DNA of 64,000 bases from Flavobacterium shii (GCF_025847235.1 NZ_JAOZEW010000003.1:1-64000), one strand, 5' to 3'; counted from the stretch's first letter, positions 44,544-54,080 are shown. A program made the numbers and translations. Notes: a model not told the origin generated them from the sequence alone.

Positions 44544-45566
44544 TTATTCCTGAAAATTAATTGTAAGTCCAAAAAGACTTGTATTTGCTCCCAAACTATA
44601 TCTGGAATAGGAATAATTAAATTTCAATTTATTTAGTTTTAGTCCAAAACCCACTGACATTCCGGAGAAATTACGCTGTTCCAGAATTCGCAATTCTTCT
44701 CCCCTTCTAAAATTGTATCCCAATCGTAAATTAAAGGCTCTTTTAGGGAAAAGCTCAACTCCAAAAATCATGTGTCGCAATGCATTGTTAAAAAACGACA
44801 CCTTTTCTTCGTTTGTAGTTCCGTCAATATTTGTTGTGGCTCGTTCTGGATTTGAAAAAGCAAGATTCCATTGTTGTAAGTTCTCCAATGAAAGATGCCA
44901 TCGTATAGGTACATTTTCTAATTCCTGCGAAACTCCTGCTATTATCTCCAAAGGCAATTTTTCGTAAATCCCTGAATATGTAGTGAATTGAGTTCCGATA
45001 TTTCGAACAACCAACGCCCAGTTTACATCATTCTTCTCATCAATATAAAGGAATCCTAAATCCAGTGCGCCTCCAAAAGAATGATAACTCTCCAGAGTCG
45101 AAGAAATTAATTTGGCATTTGCACCAATATGAATATCTGTATATGGAATATTATATGCATAACCAAAAGAAAGAGCCGCTTCACTTCCTGTAAAATTTGA
45201 AGTCGCCTGACCATTTTCGTCATATCCCTCAAAAGTCCCATAATTAACATAACTTATACCTGCCTGAAAAGTTTGCAAGTGCTGGTCATAAGTATACGCA
45301 TAAGAACCACTACCGTAAGTTACCTCGCCATAATAGCTACCATAATTTAACGCAAGATGATTATCCATATCCTGATTTAAGGTTGCAGGATTAAATAATA
45401 CCTGGTTTACATCATCATCGTAAATAGTGATTGTTTTCCCTCCTAAAGCCGCTTGTCTGGGTGAAGGCATTAAATTTAAAAACTGATAGGTATACTTACC
45501 TCCTATTTGCCCGTAGGAAACAGTACAAAAAGTAAATAAATAAAAGAATCCCAGTTTTTTCAGCAT
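44544..45566 (-). CDS. porQ: Type IX secretion system protein PorQ
   Basis: A 340-residue outer-membrane beta-barrel protein with signal peptide (residues 1-~19, FCTVSYG/Q). The PorV/PorQ-like signature is LMPSPRQAALGGKTITIYDDDVNQVLFNPATL near residues 31-63 (only parts quoted: RQAALGGK, FNPATL). PorQ is needed for full type IX secretion in Porphyromonas. The order lon-porQ-cmk is common in Flavobacteriaceae. Presence of PorQ supports T9SS export of the giant adhesin elsewhere in the window. Confidence 0.9.
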   Translation of the reverse strand: MLKKLGFFYLFTFCTVSYGQIGGKYTYQFLNLMPSPRQAALGGKTITIYDDDVNQVLFNPATLNQDMDNHLALNYGSYYGEVTYGSGSYAYTYDQHLQTFQAGISYVNYGTFEGYDENGQATSNFTGSEAALSFGYAYNIPYTDIHIGANAKLISSTLESYHSFGGALDLGFLYIDEKNDVNWALVVRNIGTQFTTYSGIYEKLPLEIIAGVSQELENVPIRWHLSLENLQQWNLAFSNPERATTNIDGTTNEEKVSFFNNALRHMIFGVELFPKRAFNLRLGYNFRRGEELRILEQRNFSGMSVGFGLKLNKLKFNYSYSRYSLGANTSLFGLTINFQE

Positions 45567-45660
45567 GCTTTATATATTGCTTTTATCTACACTAAAACGC
45601 AGCTGCGAAGATAAAATTATAATATGACAAATTGCAAATTGTCGTTTTCAAATTGAAATA

Positions 45661-45712
45661 AAAAAATCCAAACCCTAAACTTTCAATTATACAGTTTAGA
45701 ATTTGGATTTTT
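45661..45712 (-). terminator. Terminator of lon
   Basis: AAAATCCAAA plus CTAAAC pair with GTTTAG plus TTTGGATTTT around a 12-base loop. The minus-strand tail is a T run (from the A run at 45656-45666). It lies 42 bases after the lon stop. Confidence 0.75.
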
Positions 45713-45753
45713 ATTCCTGTTCTTTATTATGTTTCAAACACAATAAAGCTCTT

Positions 45754-48207
45754 TTATTTTAAATCTTTAGCGTTTTTAACTTTTTGATCTGTTAAGGCCA
45801 AAGCCAAAACTTCACTCATTTCTTTTACATAATGAAAAGTCAAACCTTCTAAATATTCAGCTTTTATTTCGTCTATATCACTTTTGTTTTCATGACATAA
45901 AATTATCTCTTTAATATTTGCTCTTTTGGCAGCCAATATCTTTTCTTTTATTCCACCTACTGGTAATACTTTTCCACGCAAAGTAATCTCTCCAGTCATT
46001 GCGATATTTTTCTTCACTTTGGTTTGCGTCAATAATGACACTAACGAAGTTAACATTGCAATACCTGCGCTAGGGCCATCCTTAGGAGTTGCTCCTTCTG
46101 GCACGTGAATATGAATATTATATTTCTGGAACAATTCTGGGTTTAAGCCTAATTTCTTAGCATTAGCCTTGATATATTCCAATGCAATTGTAGCCGATTC
46201 TTTCATTACAGTTCCTAAATTCCCTGTAATAGTTAGCGCTCCTTTTCCTTCAGAAATCAAAGATTCTATAAAAAGAATATCACCACCAACACTTGTCCAA
46301 GCTAATCCCGTTACAACTCCAGCAACATCATTGCTTTCGTATTTATCACGCTCTAATCTTGGTACACCCAATATCTTAACGATATCTTCGTCGGTTACTT
46401 TTTTATTATACTCTTCTTCCATCGCAACCGATTTGGCAGCATTACGAATTACTTGAGCCATTTTATTCTCCAGATTACGAACACCTGATTCTCTGGTATA
46501 ACCTTCAACAATTTTTTCCAATTGTTTTTTACCAATCGTCAAATCTTTTGTAGTTAATCCATGAGCCAAAAGTTGTTTTGGAAACAAATGTTTACGTGCA
46601 ATTTCTACTTTTTCTTCAATTGTATATCCAGACATTTTAATAACTTCCATTCTGTCTTTCAACGCAGGTTGAATAGCCGACATATTATTGGATGTAGCAA
46701 TAAACATTACTTTAGATAAATCATATCCCATTTCCAGGAAGTTATCATAAAAAGCATTGTTTTGTTCCGGATCCAAAACCTCTAGTAAAGCCGATGATGG
46801 ATCACCACTATTACTATTTGATAGTTTATCGATTTCATCTAAAACAAAAACAGGATTAGAAGTTCCTGCTTTTTTCAAGCTCTGAATAATTCTACCTGGC
46901 ATTGCTCCAATATACGTTTTTCTGTGTCCACGAATCTCAGCTTCATCACGTAAACCACCAAGCGAAATACGTACATATTCTCTACCTAAAGCTTCGGCAA
47001 CAGATCTTCCTATTGAAGTTTTTCCAACTCCCGGAGGTCCTGTTAAACATATAATTGGTGATTTCATATCATTTCGCAATTTTAAAACTGCCAAATGCTC
47101 AATCATTCTTTTCTTTACTTCTTCTAAACCAAAATGATCTCTATCCAATACTTTTTGAGCATGTTTTAAATCAAAATTATCTTTGGAGAATGTTCCCCAA
47201 GGTAATTCTAGAAATAACTCTAAGTAGTTTCTTTGGATTCCAAAATCTGGTGATTGCGGATTCATTCTGCGCATTTTAGACAATTCTTTCTCGAAATGTT
47301 TTTGCGTTTTCTCATCCCAAATCTTTTCTTTGGCTTTCTGACTCATCTCGTCCATTTCTTCCTCTTGCGAAACGCCTCCCAATTCTTCCTGAATGGTTTT
47401 CATTTGCTGATGTAAGAAATATTCACGTTGCTGCTGATCTAAGTCAAAACGAACTTTCGATTGAATGTCATTTTTTAACTCCAATTTTTGTAACTCTACG
47501 TTCATGTAACGCAATGTTTCAAGCGCGCGGTCTTTTAAACCGTTTATCGAAAGTAAACCTTGCTTCTCTTTCACCGATAAATTCATATTCGATGAAACAA
47601 AATTGATTAAAAACGATTGGCTTTCAATATTTTTAATTGCAAATGTAGCTTCTGAAGGTATATTGGGACTTTCTTTAATGATCTGGATTGCCAATTCTTT
47701 TATAGAATCCACAATAGCATTAAATTCGGTATCATTTTTCGCAGGACGTGCTTCCTCAACCTCTTTTACATTGGCAGTAATATAAGGATCCTCTGAAATT
47801 ACTTCGGCAATTTCAAAACGTTTTTTCCCTTGTAAAATAACTGTGATATTCCCGTCGGGCATTTTAAGAACACGAAGAATTCTGGCAACAGTTCCTACCT
47901 TATGAATATCATCTTTGGATGGATCTTCGTCTTCTTCATTTACCTGAGAAACAACTCCGATGATTTTATCACCAGCATTTGCATCATTAATCAGTTTTAT
48001 AGATTTGTCTCTACCGGCAGAAATCGGAATAACAACTCCTGGAAATAAAACAGTGTTGCGTAAAGGTAAAATTGGTAACGAAAAAGGTAACTCTTCGTTA
48101 TTCATTTCTTCCTCATCCTCGGGAGTCAATAACGGTATTAATTCGGCTTCAGAATCAAATTCCTGAAGTGACAAATTGTCAATAGTAAGTATTTTATGAT
48201 TTGACAT
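45754..48207 (-). CDS. lon: ATP-dependent protease La (Lon)
   Basis: An 817-residue AAA+ serine protease. The order is: N-terminal substrate domain (LPILPLRNTVLFPGVVIPI near 44-62), coiled coil, AAA+ module with Walker A GPPGVGKTS (~390) and Walker B PVFVLDEIDK, and the C-terminal peptidase with catalytic serine in KDGPSAGIAM (~713) and lysine in GGIKEKILAAKR (~756). It degrades misfolded and regulatory proteins in the cytoplasm. Single gene with its own promoter and terminator. Confidence 0.98.
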   Translation of the reverse strand: MSNHKILTIDNLSLQEFDSEAELIPLLTPEDEEEMNNEELPFSLPILPLRNTVLFPGVVIPISAGRDKSIKLINDANAGDKIIGVVSQVNEEDEDPSKDDIHKVGTVARILRVLKMPDGNITVILQGKKRFEIAEVISEDPYITANVKEVEEARPAKNDTEFNAIVDSIKELAIQIIKESPNIPSEATFAIKNIESQSFLINFVSSNMNLSVKEKQGLLSINGLKDRALETLRYMNVELQKLELKNDIQSKVRFDLDQQQREYFLHQQMKTIQEELGGVSQEEEMDEMSQKAKEKIWDEKTQKHFEKELSKMRRMNPQSPDFGIQRNYLELFLELPWGTFSKDNFDLKHAQKVLDRDHFGLEEVKKRMIEHLAVLKLRNDMKSPIICLTGPPGVGKTSIGRSVAEALGREYVRISLGGLRDEAEIRGHRKTYIGAMPGRIIQSLKKAGTSNPVFVLDEIDKLSNSNSGDPSSALLEVLDPEQNNAFYDNFLEMGYDLSKVMFIATSNNMSAIQPALKDRMEVIKMSGYTIEEKVEIARKHLFPKQLLAHGLTTKDLTIGKKQLEKIVEGYTRESGVRNLENKMAQVIRNAAKSVAMEEEYNKKVTDEDIVKILGVPRLERDKYESNDVAGVVTGLAWTSVGGDILFIESLISEGKGALTITGNLGTVMKESATIALEYIKANAKKLGLNPELFQKYNIHIHVPEGATPKDGPSAGIAMLTSLVSLLTQTKVKKNIAMTGEITLRGKVLPVGGIKEKILAAKRANIKEIILCHENKSDIDEIKAEYLEGLTFHYVKEMSEVLALALTDQKVKNAKDLK

Positions 48208-48511
48208 AGTATAATATAAGTCGTTTTGTCATTAAAAAATAAATTCAAATCGCAAATATAGAATAAGCTTGCTTTGTTTTAAACAAAAATGCTAGAACTC
48301 CTTTATTTATTTGCATAGCCATAAAAATAGACAATCATTATGCCAAAACAAACATAAACAACAATTTTGATTTTATAGAACACCAATATAAAATGTTTTA
48401 CTTTTAATTAAAGCCTCAAAAAAACTTTTATAAAAAAAATACATTTAATTTTATCAAAACTGTAACATACCCAAAAAATCAAAGTCATTATTAAAAACCA
48501 TTAGACGCTAC
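48208..48511. other. 304-bp divergent region between lon and the sigma operon
   Basis: It carries the probable lon promoter near the lon side. The other side is very AT-rich, with GTAACATACCC near 48462; no clear housekeeping promoter precedes the sigma gene. Confidence 0.5.
48253..48286 (-). promoter_or_regulatory. Probable promoter of lon
   Basis: On the minus strand TATATTTG (48260-48253) matches TAnnTTTG. TTTTG upstream (TTG at 48286-48284) has a 23-base spacer, at the upper limit. Confidence 0.5.
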
Positions 48512-49066
48512 TTGAATACAACCAACCAAAATATCGAAGAATTAATAACATTGTGCAAACAAAAGAATCAAAAAGCACAATTTGAAGTATACAACAGATA
48601 CTACAAAGCCATGTATAATGTTGCGTATCGTATTGTAAAAGACGAACACTATGCTCAAGATGTTATGCAAGAAGGCTTCCTTAAAGCATTTACCAAAATT
48701 GACGACTATAAACAAGAAGTCGCTTTTGGAGCTTGGCTCAAGAAAATCATCATAAATTACAGTATCGATTTTTACAAAAAAAACAATAAGTTTCAAGTAG
48801 AAGATCTTAGTAAAACATTATACAAAATAGAAGAAAATGACAGCTTTTTTTCGGAGAATCTAGATCTGGATTCTCTAAAAGTAAAACAGGTCATGGATGC
48901 TATTCTGGACTTAAAAGATAATTATCGAATGGTTTTAACCTTATTTTATATTGAAGGGTACGATCAAGAAGAAATAAGTGAAATACTTACTATTAGCTAC
49001 GCCAATTGCCGGACCACATTGAACAGAGCTAAAAACAGTTTAAGAAAAAAATTAGAGGAAATATGA
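48512..49066 (+). CDS. ECF RNA polymerase sigma factor
   Basis: A 184-residue sigma-70 family protein of the extracytoplasmic-function type. Region 2 spans ~10-80 (FEVYNRYYKAMYNVAYRIVK, AQDVMQEGFLKAF). Region 4 spans ~125-180 (LTLFYIEGYDQEEISEILTISYANCRTTLNRAKNSLRKKL). The start appears to be TTG (48512), since no in-frame ATG precedes region 2. The stop overlaps the next gene (ATGA), which encodes its probable anti-sigma factor. It should direct transcription of a small regulon in response to an envelope signal, possibly including its own operon. Confidence 0.9.
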   Translation: MNTTNQNIEELITLCKQKNQKAQFEVYNRYYKAMYNVAYRIVKDEHYAQDVMQEGFLKAFTKIDDYKQEVAFGAWLKKIIINYSIDFYKKNNKFQVEDLSKTLYKIEENDSFFSENLDLDSLKVKQVMDAILDLKDNYRMVLTLFYIEGYDQEEISEILTISYANCRTTLNRAKNSLRKKLEEI

Positions 49067-49599
49067 AAAAGGAAAATGACGATTTAGACCAATTATTTGG
49101 AAAATTTGAAAATCAGTGGGATATTCAAGAAATGAAGCCGCAGCATGAAGCAGATTTTTTAAACAAATTAAAGAAAACAAAACCAAAAAAGAATTACACC
49201 ATTACTTATGCCATTGCTGCTTCAATAGTGCTTATGCTTGGGATTTCTGTATTCTTTAATTCGAACGAAAAACCAAAAGAATTAAAATTTGCATCACAAG
49301 AAACTAAAAGAACCGATTCGATATTTAGTGTTTTAATTGCAAATGAATTAGAGAAACTTCATGACAAGAAATCACCCGAAAACGAACAAATAATTAGTGA
49401 TGCTCTTAAACAAATGAAAGCAATGGATAATGATTACGCAAAAATCATTGCCGAATTACAAAAAAATGGCGAAAATAAACAGATTATTTATGCCATGATT
49501 AGCAATTTACAAACTCGTATTTCCTTCTTGCAAAACGTATTGACCCGTATTGATGAAAATGAAAAATTTAAAAACAGCACTCATGAAAAAACATTATAA
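49063..49599 (+). CDS. Probable membrane anti-sigma factor
   Basis: A 178-residue protein with one membrane segment (about 46-65, YTITYAIAASIVLMLGISVF). The N-terminal cytoplasmic part (DDLDQLFGKFENQWDIQEMK) could hold the sigma factor. The outer part is helical and glutamine/lysine-rich. No zinc-binding anti-sigma motif is visible, so the call rests on position and topology: it overlaps the sigma gene by 4 bases. Confidence 0.7.
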   Translation: MKKENDDLDQLFGKFENQWDIQEMKPQHEADFLNKLKKTKPKKNYTITYAIAASIVLMLGISVFFNSNEKPKELKFASQETKRTDSIFSVLIANELEKLHDKKSPENEQIISDALKQMKAMDNDYAKIIAELQKNGENKQIIYAMISNLQTRISFLQNVLTRIDENEKFKNSTHEKTL

Positions 49600-50644
49600 C
49601 TTCCTTATATTATTACTTGTAATCCCATTTTTAGGATTTGCAAACGATGATAATTCTATTTCAAAACAAAAAACTATTAAAAAAACCTATATCGTTAACT
49701 CCGATGCCGGAATAGATATAGACAATAAATATGGAAACATCTCGGTAACAACATGGAATGAAGATAAAATTGATATTGAAGTTATTATAAAGGTTTCTGG
49801 CAACAATGAAAACTGGGTAAACGAAAAACTAAACAACATTAACATTGATATCAACGCTTTAAAATCGATGCTTACTGCCGTTACAAACATTGGAAATTCA
49901 TCCTATAAGAGTGCAGGAAGTAATAATAATTTTGAAATTAATTATATCCTTAAAATCCCTAAAAATGGCACTGTAAAACTCAATAACAAATACGGAAATA
50001 TTACAACAGGTGATTTAGGATCAACTACAGATATTTTTTGCAAGTATGGCAAGATAAACCTCGGGAGATTAAATGGCAATACAAATACTGTCGAAATACA
50101 ATATTGCCAAAACTCTAGTATTGATTATATTAAAAGTGGAAATATCGAAGCTAAATATTCTGGATTAAAAATTAATGATACCGGCAAAATAAACCTTAAC
50201 ACAAGTTATACCGATGTTACGATTGGAGGCAGCCAAGTTATTAATTACGAGAGTACTTATGGTACATTTAAGTTTCAGAAAATGGGTTCTATATTAGGAT
50301 CAGGAAACTATTTAAATGTTACTATTGGTGAAATTTCAAATACCCTAAGCGTAGATCTTAATTATGGTAATCTGGCTGTTGGAATCATAAATGAAAAAGC
50401 CAATAATATAACAGTTAGTTCTCGATATTCGGACGTATCACTGGGATACGATACCAACTATGCTTTTGATTTTGATATTTCAACAAGATATTCGGGTATA
50501 AAAACTGATTCTTCTATACAGATTTCTAATAATGAAGAAAAAAGCAACTCCAAAAGCATTAGTGGGTTTTACAAGAAAAAAGGTCAGAACAAAATAGCTC
50601 TTACATCAAATTATGGGAGCATATCATTAATAAGAAAACAATAA
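49583..50644 (+). CDS. Exported repeat protein, DUF4097-like beta-solenoid
   Basis: A 353-residue protein with signal peptide (MKKHYNFLILLLVIPFLGFA). About eight repeats of roughly 20-40 residues share the pattern (K/Y)YGNI: NKYGNISVTTW, NKYGNITTGDLG, CKYGKINLG, STYGTFKF, NYGNLAVGII, SRYSDVSLG, TRYSGIKT, SNYGSISLI. This suggests a right-handed beta-solenoid (DUF4097/adhesin-like). Start at 49583 overlaps the anti-sigma gene by 17 bases; ATGs at 49553 and 49559 are alternatives with a longer N-region. It is in the sigma operon. Confidence 0.75.
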   Translation: MKKHYNFLILLLVIPFLGFANDDNSISKQKTIKKTYIVNSDAGIDIDNKYGNISVTTWNEDKIDIEVIIKVSGNNENWVNEKLNNINIDINALKSMLTAVTNIGNSSYKSAGSNNNFEINYILKIPKNGTVKLNNKYGNITTGDLGSTTDIFCKYGKINLGRLNGNTNTVEIQYCQNSSIDYIKSGNIEAKYSGLKINDTGKINLNTSYTDVTIGGSQVINYESTYGTFKFQKMGSILGSGNYLNVTIGEISNTLSVDLNYGNLAVGIINEKANNITVSSRYSDVSLGYDTNYAFDFDISTRYSGIKTDSSIQISNNEEKSNSKSISGFYKKKGQNKIALTSNYGSISLIRKQ

Positions 50645-50662
50645 TCATAAAATCAATCAAAA

Positions 50663-51394
50663 ATGAAAAAATCAATCCAATTATTAGCTTACAGCGTATT
50701 CTTTTTAAGTACAATTGCCAATGCCCAATGGTCGAAAGAACGTATAAAAGGGAATGGAAAAGAAGTAACCCAAAATCGATCAACAGCCGATTATGACGAA
50801 ATTAAAGTAATGGGATTCTTTGATGTTGATTTAGTTGCAGGAAAAGAAGGCGCAATTACGGTTAAAGCCGAAGAAAATTTGCAATCTTTTATTAAAGTTG
50901 AAGTTGAAGGCAATGTGCTTAAAATTTACACAGAAAAAAATAAAAACATCAGTCCTAGTAGCGGTCGAACCATTAAAGTTACTATTCCCTTCGAAAAAAT
51001 ATCTAGTGTTTCACTTTCTGGTTCTGGAGATATAAAATCCAAGAATACAATCAAAGCTGATGCTTTTTCAGTAGCGCTATCAGGCTCTGGTAATTTAAGT
51101 TTAGATCTTGATTCAACAACATTTGACCTTGCCGTAAGCGGCTCCGGAAATATTGTTTTAAAAGGAAATACTGGAGATTTCAAAACCAAATTGTCTGGTT
51201 CTGGCGATATTGATGCAACAGCATTAAAAGCCAAAAATGTAGATCTTACAATTTCTGGTTCAGGTAACAGTAAAGTTTTTTGTAGTGAAAACTTAAAAGC
51301 AAGAGTTTCTGGTTCTGGAGACGTCCAATATAAAGGAGATCCAAAAACAAAAGATACCAAAGTAAGTGGTTCAGGAAATATCTCGAAAGCATAA
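50663..51394 (+). CDS. Head GIN domain (DUF2807) exported protein
   Basis: A 243-residue protein with signal peptide (1-~21, ...STIANAQ). DUF2807 proteins are beta-helical. About eight copies of SGSG(D/N) recur about every 21 residues from ~112 to the end (SLSGSGDIKS, ALSGSGNLSL, AVSGSGNIVL, KLSGSGDIDA, TISGSGNSKV, RVSGSGDVQY, KVSGSGNISK). The function is unknown; related proteins are surface-exposed or periplasmic. It follows the DUF4097-like gene by 18 bases and is last of the sigma operon. Confidence 0.9.
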   Translation: MKKSIQLLAYSVFFLSTIANAQWSKERIKGNGKEVTQNRSTADYDEIKVMGFFDVDLVAGKEGAITVKAEENLQSFIKVEVEGNVLKIYTEKNKNISPSSGRTIKVTIPFEKISSVSLSGSGDIKSKNTIKADAFSVALSGSGNLSLDLDSTTFDLAVSGSGNIVLKGNTGDFKTKLSGSGDIDATALKAKNVDLTISGSGNSKVFCSENLKARVSGSGDVQYKGDPKTKDTKVSGSGNISKA

Positions 51395-51450
51395 AATAAA
51401 AACAGTGGAAATTCTATAATTTTAAATAACTATAAATAGAATCTTCCTAA

Positions 51451-51675
51451 CTTCTTCTTGTACTGTTATTAAGCAATAAACTACTTAATAACAGTACAAT
51501 ATATACTTTAATTGGTCAATGCTATTTAAAAAACAAAAATACCGAAATGGCAATTGCATCCAATAAGAAAGCATTACAACTAGATAGTCATAACAAAATT
51601 GCTAAAAATGCTAAAGAAATTACAAATACTAATAACATTTTTTCAAGGTTGATTTTTTCTAAGGAGTTTTATTAA
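51451..51675 (+). pseudogene. C-terminal remnant of a TPR-repeat protein
   Basis: The open frame from 51451 to a TAA at 51673-51675 lacks a start matching its length but reads TIYTLIGQCYLKNKNTEMA, then IASNKKALQLDSHNKIAKN. This is the pattern of a tetratricopeptide repeat (GxCYxKxK, AIxxNKKALxLD). An internal ATG at 51547 would start mid-repeat. The front of the gene is missing; only about one TPR remains. It fills the gap before the convergent MFS gene. Confidence 0.6.
51459..51498. repeat. Perfect 15-bp inverted repeat after the sigma operon
   Basis: TGTACTGTTATTAAG (51459-51473) and CTTAATAACAGTACA (51484-51498), spacer 10 bases. It is 65 bases after the DUF2807 stop. It may act as a terminator but has no T run. 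Confidence 0.65.
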
Positions 51676-52997
51676 TTTAAAACACCTTTTTTAGGTACTC
51701 TTCTTAGTAACAAAATTCCAGTAATAAAAAAGACTGCTAAAAATACAATTGAATATCTTGGACTACCTGTAATTTGATCAATTATACCGTATACGCACAT
51801 TCCTATTACGATTCCAATTTTTTCGGCTACATCATAAAAACTAAAAAAAGAAGCCGTATCTTCTGTCTCAGGCAATAATTTAGAATAAGTGGAGCGTGAT
51901 AAAGCTTGAATCCCTCCCATCACAAGTCCTGCCAACGCTGCCATAGTATAAAAATGTATTGGTAAAGTAATGAAAAATGTAATTACACAAAATACCACCC
52001 AAATACTGTTAATCACAATTAATGTTGGAATGTTACCAAACTTAGCTGAAGCTTTGGATGTTAAAACCGCACCTCCAATAGCAACAAGTTGTATTACCAA
52101 AATACAGATAATTAAACCTGTAGTACTTTCACTTTCTGATGACCAGGCAATTTCCTGAGCTCCGAAATAAGTTGCCGCAATCATAACAGTTTGAACTGCC
52201 ATACTATAAACGAAGAAACTACCCAAATATCGTTTTAAAGAAATATTTTCTTCAAGTAACTTCCAAACTTTTTTTAATTCTCGAAAACCATTAAAGAATA
52301 CATCTTTAGTTACTTTTTGTCCCTCATTTTTGCTCCCTTTTGGTAAATAATAATAAGTATATTGACTAAAAAGAATCCACCACACACCAACCATTAGGAA
52401 AGAATACCGCATGGCTTTCATGGCAGCTTCACCCTTAGTTCCAGTGATACCAAAAATTTCAGGCTTCATAATCATTTCTAAATTGATTAACATCAAAAGA
52501 ACACTCCCTACATAACCCAACGAATACCCTTTGGCACTTAAACTATCCTGTTGTTCCGGGAATGCAATATCCGGCAAATACGAATTATAAAATACCAAAC
52601 TTCCCCAAAAACCTATTAATCCTAAAAAGTAAAAGAGTAAACCTATGTAAATATTTTCAAGGTTAAACCAATATAATCCCATACAGGACAAAGCACCCGT
52701 GTAGCAAAAGAACTTCATAAATGCTTTTTTATTCCCGACATAATCGGCAATTCCAGATAATAAAGGAGAAATAAAAGCAACAACCAAAAATGCAGCAGCT
52801 GTAATAAAACTAATTAAAGCAGAGTTTTTAAGATGCATCCCGAAGGCATCTATATACGGATTATCATCTGAAAATAACGCTTCATAAAAAATAGGAAAAA
52901 CTGCCGATGAGATAACTAACGGATAAACCGAGTTTGCCCAGTCATAAAAAGCCCATGCATTCAATAATTTTTTATTCCCTTTAGGTAAATCTGCCAT
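51672..52997 (-). CDS. MFS transporter, Atg22/UMF1-like
   Basis: A 441-residue membrane protein with about 12 hydrophobic segments. It begins ADLPKGNKKLLNAWAFYDWA, the UMF1 signature that contains AFYDWANS. Members resemble yeast Atg22, a vacuolar amino-acid exporter; bacterial substrates are unknown. Its stop overlaps the convergent TPR remnant by a few bases. Single gene. Confidence 0.9.
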   Translation of the reverse strand: MADLPKGNKKLLNAWAFYDWANSVYPLVISSAVFPIFYEALFSDDNPYIDAFGMHLKNSALISFITAAAFLVVAFISPLLSGIADYVGNKKAFMKFFCYTGALSCMGLYWFNLENIYIGLLFYFLGLIGFWGSLVFYNSYLPDIAFPEQQDSLSAKGYSLGYVGSVLLMLINLEMIMKPEIFGITGTKGEAAMKAMRYSFLMVGVWWILFSQYTYYYLPKGSKNEGQKVTKDVFFNGFRELKKVWKLLEENISLKRYLGSFFVYSMAVQTVMIAATYFGAQEIAWSSESESTTGLIICILVIQLVAIGGAVLTSKASAKFGNIPTLIVINSIWVVFCVITFFITLPIHFYTMAALAGLVMGGIQALSRSTYSKLLPETEDTASFFSFYDVAEKIGIVIGMCVYGIIDQITGSPRYSIVFLAVFFITGILLLRRVPKKGVLN

Positions 52998-53112
52998 ATT
53001 TATGATTTTGGGTGCTAAATTATTTCTTTTTTTTTATAATTATATAGAATATTAATAAATCATACATTAATAAATTGTGACTTAACATAACCAATTGACA
53101 CATTGCATCATA

Positions 53113-53148
53113 AACAAAAAAGACTACTCTTAAAAAAGAATAGTCTTT
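53113..53148 (-). terminator. Terminator of the M48 peptidase gene
   Basis: AAAGACTACTCT pairs with AGAATAGTCTTT (53119-53148, one mismatch), followed by a T run on the minus strand. It lies 36 bases past the stop. Confidence 0.8.
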
Positions 53149-53184
53149 GTAGATATATCATTTTGGTTTAACCAAAAATAAATT

Positions 53185-53994
53185 TTATTTAATAATTCCC
53201 ACTTTTGCAGCCGTAGCTTTTGCTTCAGGAATTAATGCACTCAAATTGGCAATTCTTGTCGCATCTGATGGATGCGTGCTAAGAAATTCCGGAGTTTTCC
53301 CCGAAGATTGTGCCGACATTCTTTTCCAAAAAGCAATCGAATCATCTGGATTATATCCTGCAATTGCCATAAGTGTTAATCCTATTTTATCGGCTTCACT
53401 TTCATTGCTTCGGCTAAAGGGAAGCATCACTCCTACCTCTGAACCAATCCCATAATATTTTTGCCACATTTCCTGCTTGTCAGCACTTTGTCCGCCAGTT
53501 ACAGCTGCAACACCTACTGCCCCTAATTGTTGCAATTGGGCTGCACTCATACGTTGAGCACCATGATTTGCCAAAGCATGAGAAACTTCATGTCCTAAAA
53601 CAGTAGCTAAACCCGCATCGTCTTGGGTTATTGGTAGAATTCCTGAATAAACTACGATTTTACCACCTGGCATACACCAAGCATTAACTTCCTTATTATC
53701 AACTAATTTATATTCCCATCGATAATCTTTAAGATATTGTGATTGTCCTAAATAGTTTAGATATTTTTCGGCAGCGGCTTTAATTTTCATCCCAACAGCT
53801 TCAACTCTCTTGGCATCTGCAGTTCCTGTAATTACTTTATTCTCTTTAATAAAAGTATTGTACTGTTGAAACGACGATGGAAACAACTCATTATTAGAAA
53901 CAAAATTAAGACTCTTTTTTCCTGTAACAGGATTAACTGCACACGAATACACAGAAGCTATAATGAAAATTCCCAATAATAATTTATTTTTCAT
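53185..53994 (-). CDS. M48 family metallopeptidase, lipoprotein
   Basis: A 269-residue periplasmic peptidase like E. coli LoiP/YcaL. Lipobox VYSC gives a lipidated cysteine at residue 18. The zinc motif HEVSH is at ~139-143 (TVLGHEVSHALANHGAQRMS), with the third ligand in NESEADKIGL (~200). The STHPSDATRIANL C-terminal segment is typical. It should take part in outer-membrane protein quality control. Full length, single-gene unit. Confidence 0.93.
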   Translation of the reverse strand: MKNKLLLGIFIIASVYSCAVNPVTGKKSLNFVSNNELFPSSFQQYNTFIKENKVITGTADAKRVEAVGMKIKAAAEKYLNYLGQSQYLKDYRWEYKLVDNKEVNAWCMPGGKIVVYSGILPITQDDAGLATVLGHEVSHALANHGAQRMSAAQLQQLGAVGVAAVTGGQSADKQEMWQKYYGIGSEVGVMLPFSRSNESEADKIGLTLMAIAGYNPDDSIAFWKRMSAQSSGKTPEFLSTHPSDATRIANLSALIPEAKATAAKVGIIK

Positions 53995-54080
53995 GATTTT
54001 TAAATTTAAATACTGCGCAAAAATACAATTATTATGAATTCATTTTTTACACAATTCGTTTAAAATATATCATAATTAGG

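Noticed and set aside
50990..51394. CRISPR-like or satellite repeat
   Set aside because: The regular TCTGGTTCTGG-type words encode the SGSG protein repeats of the GIN-domain gene and are in frame.
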